The translations under genes and the position numbers were made by a program. From Oscillospiraceae bacterium (lineage in GTDB: Bacteria > Bacillota > Clostridia > Oscillospirales > Ruminococcaceae): DNA of 7,530 nt. Where the stretch lies: the NCBI GenBank assembly GCA_900765125.1, contig CAAFQL010000169.1, forward strand, positions 1 through 7,530. Reading direction: 5' to 3'. The stretch's first letter is position 1. Each line of letters starts with the position of its first letter. The notes under the pieces were generated by a model. The model was not told where the DNA came from. It did not search any database and was given only the letters and a program-made list of their open reading frames with translations. Below are positions 1-6,004 of this stretch, piece by piece.

Positions 1-15
1 CCTTTCAGAGAATAT

Positions 16-71
16 AAAAAAGAAAGGCGTTCAAATCAGATACAGATAACTGCTCTGATGTGAACGCCTTT
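16..71 (-). terminator. Intrinsic terminator (attenuator) of the leftward leader
   Basis: Read leftward, bases 71-61 (AAAGGCGTTCA) pair with 33-23 (TGAACGCCTTT) in an 11-bp stem. One mismatch follows, then a 6-bp stem (59-54 with 40-35) and a small CAG/CTG apical helix. The stem is followed directly by C and six T (21-16), so it is a classic intrinsic terminator on the minus strand. Read rightward, no T run follows it closely; the nearest is at 96-104. The leftward promoter at 113-85 lies only a few bases before it, with no gene between, so it must act as a leader attenuator for a gene beyond the left edge and not as the end of a gene. Its 5' arm overlaps the hexaloop hairpin at 76-61, so the two structures cannot coexist. 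Confidence 0.85.
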
Positions 72-76
72 GCTCA
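61..76 (-). promoter_or_regulatory. ANTAR-type hexaloop hairpin in the leftward leader
   Basis: On the minus strand TGAGC (76-72) pairs with GTTCA (65-61), one pair being G-U, and closes the six-base loop AAAGGC (71-66). The loop has A at position 1 and G at position 4, the two bases known to be recognised by ANTAR-domain RNA-binding antiterminators. The hairpin starts two or three bases after the predicted start site and uses the same bases as the 5' arm of the terminator, so forming it would block termination. Published ANTAR targets have two such hairpins in tandem. I see no convincing second one here, so the assignment rests on the loop, its place over the terminator and its match to the two rightward copies. 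Confidence 0.6.
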
Positions 77-84
77 TTGTCAGT

Positions 85-113
85 ATTATACTACGTTTTT
101 TTTTATTTGTCAA
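85..113 (-). promoter_or_regulatory. Leftward sigma-A promoter
   Basis: On the minus strand there is a perfect TTGACA (113-108), a 17-base spacer containing an A run, and a perfect TATAAT (90-85). Transcription should begin near 78-77 and run off the left edge of the window. It points away from glnN and is separated from the rightward promoter by about 50 bases, forming a divergent pair. Confidence 0.85.
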
Positions 114-131
114 GCCTAAAACAGAAAAATT

Positions 132-159
132 CCTTTTTTTTCAAAAAATCAAAAAAAGG
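132..159. repeat. A/T-tract inverted repeat between the divergent promoters
   Basis: CCTTTTTTT (132-140) is the exact inverse of AAAAAAAGG (151-159), with a 10-base centre that itself carries six A. It lies between the two -35 boxes and ends just before the rightward one. A-tracts here could act as UP-like elements or bend the DNA; a protein operator is possible but matches no motif I know. It could also be only low-complexity A/T sequence. Confidence 0.4.
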
Positions 160-161
160 GG

Positions 162-190
162 TTGACAAATGATTTGGAGGGGTGTATAAT
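162..190 (+). promoter_or_regulatory. Rightward sigma-A promoter of the glnN operon
   Basis: A perfect TTGACA (162-167) and a perfect TATAAT (185-190) are separated by 17 bases, with A-rich sequence upstream. The start site is predicted at about 197-199, so the transcript begins directly before the first hexaloop hairpin. A full-consensus promoter suggests strong initiation, with control exerted afterwards by the two leader terminators. Confidence 0.88.
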
Positions 191-199
191 ATAAACCAG

Positions 200-262
200 A
201 AAAGGCAAAGGCGTCTTTAAGGATAAAAGTTTTCCTTGAAGTATCTTTGTCTTTTCTTTTTT
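200..262 (+). terminator. First leader terminator (attenuator 1)
   Basis: AAAAGGCAAAG (200-210) pairs with CTTTGTCTTTT (245-255) over 11 pairs with one G-U. After a small internal loop, CTTTAAGGA (215-223) pairs with TCCTTGAAG (233-241) over 9 pairs with one U-G. A C and six T (257-262) follow, so this is an intrinsic terminator about 60 bases after the start site. No gene precedes it within the transcript, hence it is an attenuator. Its 5' arm is shared with the hexaloop hairpin at 201-218. Confidence 0.83.
201..218 (+). promoter_or_regulatory. ANTAR-type hexaloop hairpin 1 of the glnN leader
   Basis: AAAGGC (201-206) pairs with GTCTTT (213-218), six pairs including one G-U, closing the loop AAAGGC (207-212) with A at position 1 and G at position 4. 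It begins about three bases into the predicted RNA and competes with the 5' arm of attenuator 1. The 18 bases recur at 331-348 with one A-to-G change in the loop, and the loop recurs on the minus strand at 71-66. A weaker second hairpin directly after it (219-237, with a bulge and a possible AAAGTT loop) could be the partner hairpin that ANTAR targets normally have. Confidence 0.65.
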
Positions 263-330
263 ATAGGACGGCTTATCGGAATGCATTCTCTGTTCTGAGA
301 AGCTGAAGTTTTGAATAATAAATGATATAT
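263..330 (+). ncRNA. Leader RNA segment between the two attenuators
   Basis: This non-coding stretch of the glnN leader contains a local hairpin in which GC (283-284) and TTCTC (286-290) pair with GAGAA (297-301) and GC (302-303), with a bulged A at 285 and the loop TGTTCT. That loop lacks the A1/G4 pattern. A weak alternative, GCTT (271-274) with ATGC (281-284) around the loop ATCGGA, has A1 and G4 but includes a T-T mismatch. I see no known riboswitch core and no convincing leader peptide. Confidence 0.4.
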
Positions 331-348
331 AAAGGCAAGGGCGTCTTT
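331..348 (+). promoter_or_regulatory. ANTAR-type hexaloop hairpin 2 of the glnN leader
   Basis: AAAGGC (331-336) pairs with GTCTTT (343-348), closing the loop AAGGGC (337-342), again with A first and G fourth. It differs from 201-218 by a single base, yet the surrounding sequence is unrelated, which suggests selection on this 18-base element itself. The loop and the 3' side of its stem form the 5' arm of the second terminator (337-347), so the two are mutually exclusive: a protein holding the small hairpin would allow read-through into glnN. The ANTAR assignment follows from known RNA targets of that family; no ANTAR gene lies in the window. Confidence 0.68.
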
Positions 349-388
349 TGTGTGTATTCATATACGCATAAGACGTCCTTACTTTTTT
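337..388 (+). terminator. Second leader terminator, directly before glnN (attenuator 2)
   Basis: AAGGGCGTCTT (337-347) pairs with AAGACGTCCTT (370-380) over 11 pairs with one G-U. After a T-T mismatch the stem continues 349-356 with 361-368, leaving a tiny loop. AC and six T (383-388) follow. It ends about ten bases before the glnN ribosome site, so transcripts stopping here never reach the gene. Being the second of two attenuators in one leader, it should multiply the tightness of control. Confidence 0.87.
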
Positions 389-412
389 ATTAAACAAAAG
401 GAGAGATTATTT

Positions 413-2509
413 ATGGGAACTGTATCTGAGTATTTTGGAAGTCTGGTATTTGACGACAGAGTAATGAAAGCCAACTTATCTGCTAAGGTTTACAAGTCGC
501 TGAAAAGGACAATTGACGAGGGTGCTAAGCTGGACCTCAGTGTGGCAAATGCCGTTGCAACAGCAATGAAGGATTGGGCAATTGCCAATGGTGCTACTCA
601 TTACACTCATTGGTTCCAGCCTCTGACAGGTATTACAGCTGAAAAACACGATAGCTTTATTACACCTTCACCGGACGGCGGAGTAATTATGGAATTCTCC
701 GGAAAAGAACTTATTAAAGGCGAACCTGATGCTTCTTCATTTCCTTCAGGCGGACTGAGAGCAACATTTGAAGCAAGAGGATATACGGCATGGGATCCTA
801 CGTCATATGCATTTATTAAAGGAAAGACACTTTGCATTCCAACAGCATTTTGCTCATATGGCGGAGAGGCTCTTGATAAGAAAACAACACTTCTTCGTTC
901 TATGGAAGCACTTAACAAACAGGCAATCAGGATACTGCGTCTGTTTGGCAATGATAAAGTGAAGTGTGTTCGTACTTCTGTAGGTCCTGAACAGGAATAT
1001 TTTCTTGTTGATAAGACTATATATGAAAAGCGCCGTGACCTTCTTTTTACAGGACGTACTCTTTTTGGTGCAAAACCTCCCAAGGGTCAGGAAATGGATG
1101 ATCATTACTTTGGAGTTATTAAGCCAAGAGTTGAAGCTTATATGCAGGAACTAAACGAGGAACTCTGGAAGCTCGGAATTCTTGCTAAGACTGAACATAA
1201 CGAAGTAGCTCCGGCACAGCATGAGCTTGCGCCTATTTATACTACTACTAATATTGCAACAGATCACAACCAGATCACAATGGAAATTATGCAGAAGGTT
1301 GCAGCTAAACATGGTCTTGTATGCCTTCTTCATGAAAAGCCTTTTGCAGGCGTAAACGGAAGCGGCAAGCATAACAATTGGTCAATTTCAACAGATGCAG
1401 GTGTAAATCTTCTTTCACCTGGTGAAACACCTTATGAGAATGCACAGTTCCTTTTGTTCCTGTGTGCTGTTATAAAGGCTGTTGATGATTATCAGGATCT
1501 TCTTCGTATTTCTGTTGCTACAGCAGGAAATGACCATAGACTTGGAGCTAATGAAGCTCCTCCGGCTGTTGTTTCTATCTTCCTTGGAGATGAGTTGAAT
1601 GCAGTTCTTGAAGCTATTGAAACAGACACTCCTTATATGGGTATGGAAAAGACAAAGATGAAGCTTGGCGTTGACGTTCTGCCTGAATTTAACCGTGATA
1701 CAACAGATCGTAACCGTACATCACCGTTTGCATTTACTGGAAATAAATTTGAGTTTCGTATGCTTGGTTCATCAAACAGCATTGCCTGTGCAAATATTAT
1801 GCTTAACAGTGCAGTTGCTGAGAGCTTGAAGATCTATGCAGACAGACTTGAAAAGGCCGAAGATTTTGAAACAGCTCTTCATGAGATGATCCGTAAGACT
1901 ATCAAAGATCACAAACGTATTATTTTCAATGGTAACGGCTATGATGATGCATGGATCAAGGAAGCTACAGAGGAGAGAGGTCTTCTTAATTATCGTACAA
2001 CACCTGATTGTATGCCTCATCTTCTTGATAAAAAGAATGTTGATATGCTTACTTCACAGAAAGTATTCTCAGAGGCAGAACTTAAATCCAGATGTGATAT
2101 TATGCTTGACAACTACTGCAAGCAGGTCAAGATAGAGGCAGATACAATGGTTCAGATGGCAAGAACGGAAATATCACCTGCTATTGAAGCATATGTTATG
2201 GATCTTTCAAAGGCTGCCGGTTATAAGAAGAAGCTTGACGAGAGTATTTCATGTACATATGAAAAGGAACTTGTAAGAAAGCTGTCTGTTCTGATTGACA
2301 GTATTTCAATCAAGGCAGATGAACTGGAACAAGCTCTGATGTCACTTGATGATGCTGAGAATGTAATTGCTGAATCATATTTAATTCGTGATAACATTCT
2401 TGTTAAAATGAGTGAACTGCGTGCTTCCTGCGATGAAGCGGAAGTATTTACAGCTAAAAAATACTGGCCGTTCCCGACATATGGTGATTTGCTTTTTGGC
2501 GTAAGATAA
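413..2509 (+). CDS. glnN: Type III glutamine synthetase
   Basis: Makes glutamine from glutamate, ammonium and ATP in the cytoplasm, the main entry of ammonium nitrogen. The protein is 698 residues, the size of the large GSIII class and much longer than GSI. Family signatures visible are FPSGGLRATFEARGYTAWDP (110-129), GPEQEYF (191-197), HNEVAPAQHE (262-271), GVNGSGKHNNWS (313-324), NDHRLGANE (373-381), FEFRMLGSS (446-454) and the C-terminal WPFPTYGDLLF (685-695). The ATG at 413 is chosen because AAGGAG (398-403) lies 9 bases upstream; in-frame codons back to 350 fall inside the leader terminator. It is first in the operon, 46 bases before the ammonium channel gene. Expression is probably set by the two attenuators upstream. 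It appears intact. Confidence 0.97.
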   Translation: MGTVSEYFGSLVFDDRVMKANLSAKVYKSLKRTIDEGAKLDLSVANAVATAMKDWAIANGATHYTHWFQPLTGITAEKHDSFITPSPDGGVIMEFSGKELIKGEPDASSFPSGGLRATFEARGYTAWDPTSYAFIKGKTLCIPTAFCSYGGEALDKKTTLLRSMEALNKQAIRILRLFGNDKVKCVRTSVGPEQEYFLVDKTIYEKRRDLLFTGRTLFGAKPPKGQEMDDHYFGVIKPRVEAYMQELNEELWKLGILAKTEHNEVAPAQHELAPIYTTTNIATDHNQITMEIMQKVAAKHGLVCLLHEKPFAGVNGSGKHNNWSISTDAGVNLLSPGETPYENAQFLLFLCAVIKAVDDYQDLLRISVATAGNDHRLGANEAPPAVVSIFLGDELNAVLEAIETDTPYMGMEKTKMKLGVDVLPEFNRDTTDRNRTSPFAFTGNKFEFRMLGSSNSIACANIMLNSAVAESLKIYADRLEKAEDFETALHEMIRKTIKDHKRIIFNGNGYDDAWIKEATEERGLLNYRTTPDCMPHLLDKKNVDMLTSQKVFSEAELKSRCDIMLDNYCKQVKIEADTMVQMARTEISPAIEAYVMDLSKAAGYKKKLDESISCTYEKELVRKLSVLIDSISIKADELEQALMSLDDAENVIAESYLIRDNILVKMSELRASCDEAEVFTAKKYWPFPTYGDLLFGVR

Positions 2510-2510
2510 A

Positions 2511-2534
2511 TATAGGTTAAAGTATAGGTTAAAG
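2511..2534 (+). repeat. Perfect 12-bp tandem duplication in the glnN-amt gap
   Basis: TATAGGTTAAAG occurs twice head to tail (2511-2522 and 2523-2534), beginning one base after the glnN stop codon and ending six bases before the amt ribosome site. It fills about half of the 46-base gap. It may be a simple slippage duplication; a binding function is unsupported. Confidence 0.85.
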
Positions 2535-2540
2535 ATTTAT

Positions 2541-2546
2541 AAGGAG
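2541..2546 (+). promoter_or_regulatory. Ribosome binding site deciding the amt start
   Basis: AAGGAG sits 9 bases before the ATG at 2556. An in-frame TTG at 2547 directly touches the site and is too close for initiation, so the ATG is taken as the start. Confidence 0.8.
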
Positions 2547-2555
2547 TTGATTGAG

Positions 2556-4325
2556 ATGGATGAAGCTATTAGAGAGTTAGTTTCTGAAGCTACAACAAGT
2601 GAAGTTTTTGGTGTATGGTTTTTGATTGGTGCTGCTTTTGTATTCTGGATGCAGGCTGGATTTGCAATGGTTGAAGCCGGCTTTACAAGAGCTAAAAATA
2701 CAGGCAATATTATAATGAAAAACCTGATGGACTTCTGTATCGGTACCGTAACATTCATACTTATTGGTTTTGGATTACTTCTGGGTGAAGATTTGTTTGG
2801 CTTTATTGGTAAACCCGGATTTGATTTGTTTACAGCATATGATGAGTTCAGCTTTTCGAGCTTTGTTTTCAACCTCGTATTCTGTGCAACTACTTCAACT
2901 ATAGTATCAGGTGCGATGGCTGAAAGAACTAAGTTTCTGTCATATTGTGTTTATTCAGGCGTTATCTCTGCTTTTATATATCCTATTGAAGCTCACTGGA
3001 TATGGGGCGGCGGTTGGCTGGCTGACCTTGGTTTCCATGACTTTGCTGGTTCATGTGCAATTCATATGGTTGGCGGTATCTCTGCACTTATTGGTGCTAA
3101 GATTCTCGGACCTCGTATTGGTAAGTTCAAAAGAGATAAAAATGGCAAGGTAACAAAAGTAAATGCATTTCCCGGTCACAGCATTGCACTTGGTTCACTT
3201 GGTGTGTTTATTCTTTGGTTTGGCTGGTACGGATTTAACGGTGCTGCTGCTACATCTCTTGAACAGCTCGGCTCTATCTTTCTAACAACTACGATTTCAC
3301 CTGCAATTGCAACAGTTGTATGTATGATCTTCACATGGATCAAATACGGTAAGCCTGATGTTTCAATGTGTCTGAACGCATCACTTGCAGGTCTTGTAGG
3401 TATTACCGCTGGATGCGATGTTACAGATGCTTTTGGTGCAATTATAGTTGGTGCAGTTTCCGGCTTACTGGTAGTATTCGGTGTATGGCTGCTTGACCAT
3501 AAACTCCATATTGATGACCCTGTTGGTGCAGTTGCAGTTCACTGTATGAACGGTATCTGGGGTACACTGGCGGTAGGTTTATTGGCAACAGACAAAGCAC
3601 CTGAATATTCAATAGCTAATTCTTCAGGTGAAACCATAACAGGTCTCTTCTATGGCGGTGGCTTTGAGCTTTTAGGGCTTCAGGCTCTCGGCGTTGTAAC
3701 AGTGGCTGTATGGACAGCAGTAACTATTACAATTACATTCCTTGCAATTAAGGCAATAATAGGTCTTCGTGCTTCACGTGAAGAAGAAACTATAGGTCTT
3801 GATATTACAGAACATGGTCTTCCATCAGCATATGCAGGTTTTGCAATGCTGCCTGAGTATATTGATGAAGATACACCTGTTATTGCAGTTGAAGGCAGTG
3901 CACCTGTCGCAGAAGCTGTTGAAGTTAAGGCAGTTCCTACATTTGAAAAACAGGTTTCAGCGGACGGCAGAAAGATAACAAAAATTGAGATCGTATGCAA
4001 GGAATCTCGTCTTGAAGCTCTCAAAAATGCAATGGTTGGAATCGGAATTACAGGTATGACAGTATCTCATGTTCTTGGCTGTGGTGTTCAGAAGGGCAAG
4101 CTTGAATATTATAGAGGCGTACAGGTAGAAGCTAACCTGCTTCCTAAGGTTCAGGTTGAGATAGTTGTAAGTGCAGTGCCGGTAAGCAAGGTAATTGCTG
4201 TGGCTAAAAAAGTTCTCTATACTGGTCATATCGGTGATGGTAAGATATTTGTATACGATGTCGAAAACGTTGTAAAGGTTCGTACAGGTGAAGAAGGTTA
4301 TAATGCACTTCAGGATATAGAATAA
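2556..4325 (+). CDS. Ammonium channel fused to a C-terminal PII (GlnK-like) domain
   Basis: A membrane Amt/MEP/Rh ammonium channel carrying its own PII regulator, 589 residues. Residues 1-405 are the channel, with about 11 membrane helices. Hallmarks are SGAMAERTKF (118-127), HWIWGGGWLADLGFHDFAG (147-165), WFGWYGFN (221-228), and the pore histidines at H170 (CAIHMVGG) and H329 (DDPVGAVAVH). The conserved cytoplasmic tail GLDITEHG (414-421) leads into an acidic, alanine-rich linker (about 432-470). Residues 473-589 are a complete PII domain: Q512, LPKV (529-532), TGHIGDGKIF (556-565) and VRTGE (575-579) match the 2-oxoglutarate and ATP sites. At the T-loop position of the enteric uridylylated tyrosine (Y51) there is V524, so that modification is not possible there. 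In most bacteria the channel (amtB) and PII (glnK) are separate neighbouring genes; here they are joined without a stop or frameshift. The PII domain probably gates the channel by ligand binding. Confidence 0.95.
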   Translation: MDEAIRELVSEATTSEVFGVWFLIGAAFVFWMQAGFAMVEAGFTRAKNTGNIIMKNLMDFCIGTVTFILIGFGLLLGEDLFGFIGKPGFDLFTAYDEFSFSSFVFNLVFCATTSTIVSGAMAERTKFLSYCVYSGVISAFIYPIEAHWIWGGGWLADLGFHDFAGSCAIHMVGGISALIGAKILGPRIGKFKRDKNGKVTKVNAFPGHSIALGSLGVFILWFGWYGFNGAAATSLEQLGSIFLTTTISPAIATVVCMIFTWIKYGKPDVSMCLNASLAGLVGITAGCDVTDAFGAIIVGAVSGLLVVFGVWLLDHKLHIDDPVGAVAVHCMNGIWGTLAVGLLATDKAPEYSIANSSGETITGLFYGGGFELLGLQALGVVTVAVWTAVTITITFLAIKAIIGLRASREEETIGLDITEHGLPSAYAGFAMLPEYIDEDTPVIAVEGSAPVAEAVEVKAVPTFEKQVSADGRKITKIEIVCKESRLEALKNAMVGIGITGMTVSHVLGCGVQKGKLEYYRGVQVEANLLPKVQVEIVVSAVPVSKVIAVAKKVLYTGHIGDGKIFVYDVENVVKVRTGEEGYNALQDIE

Positions 4326-4338
4326 AATTAAATAAAGT

Positions 4339-4375
4339 CACTTTCGCCGACAGAGAAAGTCTGTCGGCTAAAGTG
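4339..4375 (+). promoter_or_regulatory. Strong intergenic hairpin between amt and asnB
   Basis: CACTTT (4339-4344) pairs with AAAGTG (4370-4375). After a C-T mismatch, GCCGACAG (4346-4353) pairs with CTGTCGGC (4361-4368), leaving a 7-base loop. No T run follows on the plus strand, so it is not a standard terminator. It ends six bases before the asnB ribosome site. It may protect the 3' end of a processed glnN-amt message, cause pausing, or tune asnB-guaA expression. The loop lacks the A1/G4 hexaloop pattern of the leader hairpins. Confidence 0.75.
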
Positions 4376-4381
4376 GTGCAT

Positions 4382-4387
4382 GGAGGA
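4382..4387 (+). promoter_or_regulatory. Ribosome binding site deciding the asnB start
   Basis: GGAGGA lies 7 bases before the ATG at 4395. An in-frame ATG at 4380 overlaps the site itself and would bury the catalytic cysteine, so it is rejected as the start. Confidence 0.85.
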
Positions 4388-4394
4388 ATTTATT

Positions 4395-5975
4395 ATGTGT
4401 TCAATTATGGGTTACTGCGGAAGCAGTGCTGATTTGGAAATATTTGAAAAAGGTTTTGCAGAAACGATATCAAGAGGACCGGACGATAGTCGTATTGTGG
4501 ATACAGGTGAAGGCATCCTTGGGTTTCACAGGCTTGCAATTATGGGACTTACTCCGACAGGTATGCAGCCATTCGAGCTTGACGGAAGTTATGTTGTATG
4601 CAATGGCGAGATTTATGGCTTTGAAAAACTAAAATCGGAACTGTCAGCTGAATTTACTTTTGAAAGTGATTCAGACTGCGAAATTTTGCTGCCGTTATAT
4701 AAAAAGTACGGTACGGATATGTTTGCTATGCTGGATGCAGAATTTGCCTGCATAATTTATGATGGTGAAGCAAAAGAGTATATTGCTGCCAGAGATCCAA
4801 TAGGCATTCGTCCGCTGTATTATGGCTATGATAAAGATGGAGTTATCATTTTTGCAAGCGAAGCTAAGAACCTTATTGGCTTAACTGATAAAATTATGCC
4901 TTTTCCACCGGGAAATTACTACAAAAACGGCAAGTTTATTTGCTATCGTGATATTGCAAAATCGACAGAAATTTGCTATAATGATATAGATACCGTGTGT
5001 AAGAATATTCACGATAAGCTTGTGTCGGGCGTTGAAAAGCGTCTTGTTGCTGATGCAAAGGTCGGTTTTCTGCTCTCAGGCGGACTTGATTCTTCACTTG
5101 TATGTGCAATTGCTGCAAAAAAAAGTGCTGTTCCTATAAGGACATTTGCAATTGGTATGAGCGAAGATGCTATCGATCTCAAATATGCAAAACAAGCTGC
5201 CGACTATATAGGCAGTGAACACAAGGAAATTATTATCACTAAGGACGACGTACTTTCTTCACTTGAAACTGTTATCCATTTGCTTGGTACATTTGATATT
5301 ACCACAATTCGTGCAAGCATGGGAATGTACCTTATCTGCAAGGCTATTCATGATCAGACAGATATTCGTGTTCTGCTTACAGGAGAGATTTCAGATGAAC
5401 TTTTTGGCTATAAGTATACTGATTTTGCTCCGGACGCTGAGTCTTTTCAGAAAGAAGCCGAAAAGCGCATAAGGGAACTTCATATGTATGATGTTCTTCG
5501 TGCAGATCGTTGTATTTCCGTAAATTCTCTCGAAGCAAGAGTGCCGTTTGGCGATCTTGATTTTGTTGAATATGTAATGAGTATTGATCCAGAGATGAAA
5601 CTCAATAAATACGGAAAAGGTAAATATCTGCTGCGAAAGGCTTTTGAAGATGGCGGCTATTTGCCGGATGAAATTCTCTGGCGTGAAAAAGCTGCTTTCT
5701 CAGATGCAGTAGGACATTCTATGGTAGACTATCTCAAGGAATATGCGGCTGAATATTATACTGATGAGGAGTATGAAACGCTTCGCAGTAAGTATACTCA
5801 TGCGCAGCCGTTTACAAAGGAATCTCTTCTGTACCGTGAGATTTTTGAAAAGTTTTATCCGTCCCAGAGTGAAATGATCGTGGATTTCTGGATGCCAAAT
5901 AAGGAATGGGAGGGCTGTAATGTAGACGATCCGTCTGCAAGAGTTCTTTCAAATTATGGCGATAGCGGAAAATAA
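4395..5975 (+). CDS. asnB: Glutamine-hydrolysing asparagine synthase (AsnB type)
   Basis: Converts aspartate, glutamine and ATP to asparagine, glutamate, AMP and pyrophosphate. The start at 4395 places Cys2 directly after Met1 (MCSIMGY), as the N-terminal-nucleophile glutaminase needs after Met removal. Glutaminase residues are visible at RGPDD (27-31), R46 in FHRLAI, NGEIY (70-74) and D94 in SDSDCE. The synthetase half carries the pyrophosphate loop SGGLDSS (228-234), TTIRAS (303-308) and EARVPF (380-385). The 526 residues compare with about 554 in the E. coli AsnB family member. One departure: the usual GEGSDE motif reads GEISDE (330-335), and the following GGY is shortened to GY. The rest of the active site looks intact, so I expect an active enzyme. 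It lies 69 bases after amt across a hairpin and 29 bases before guaA. A relative using a different acceptor cannot be wholly excluded. Confidence 0.93.
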   Translation: MCSIMGYCGSSADLEIFEKGFAETISRGPDDSRIVDTGEGILGFHRLAIMGLTPTGMQPFELDGSYVVCNGEIYGFEKLKSELSAEFTFESDSDCEILLPLYKKYGTDMFAMLDAEFACIIYDGEAKEYIAARDPIGIRPLYYGYDKDGVIIFASEAKNLIGLTDKIMPFPPGNYYKNGKFICYRDIAKSTEICYNDIDTVCKNIHDKLVSGVEKRLVADAKVGFLLSGGLDSSLVCAIAAKKSAVPIRTFAIGMSEDAIDLKYAKQAADYIGSEHKEIIITKDDVLSSLETVIHLLGTFDITTIRASMGMYLICKAIHDQTDIRVLLTGEISDELFGYKYTDFAPDAESFQKEAEKRIRELHMYDVLRADRCISVNSLEARVPFGDLDFVEYVMSIDPEMKLNKYGKGKYLLRKAFEDGGYLPDEILWREKAAFSDAVGHSMVDYLKEYAAEYYTDEEYETLRSKYTHAQPFTKESLLYREIFEKFYPSQSEMIVDFWMPNKEWEGCNVDDPSARVLSNYGDSGK

Positions 5976-6004
5976 ATTTTTGAAATAAACGGAGAGGTCT
6001 ATCT

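Noticed and set aside
303..331. Possible second promoter before attenuator 2 (CTGAAG, 17 bases, TATATA)
   Set aside because: The -35 match is poor, and transcription would begin inside the hairpin element; not supported beside the perfect promoter at 162-190.
322..393. A 23-codon open frame (ATG 322) running through the second leader terminator, as a possible leader peptide
   Set aside because: No ribosome binding site precedes it, its codons show no run of a regulatory amino acid, and the region is already explained by the overlapping hairpin and terminator.
350..412. N-terminal extension of glnN from a GTG at 350
   Set aside because: It would lie inside the terminator stem; the ATG at 413 has a well-spaced AAGGAG and gives the normal GSIII N-terminus.
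198..412. Glutamine riboswitch or T-box in the glnN leader
   Set aside because: I could not find the conserved core of the glnA-type glutamine motif, nor a T-box sequence or specifier loop; the hexaloop hairpins with terminators explain the leader better.
607..1083. 158-codon minus-strand open frame inside glnN, and similar antisense frames elsewhere
   Set aside because: They lie opposite well-conserved coding sequence, lack ribosome sites and show no recognisable protein family.
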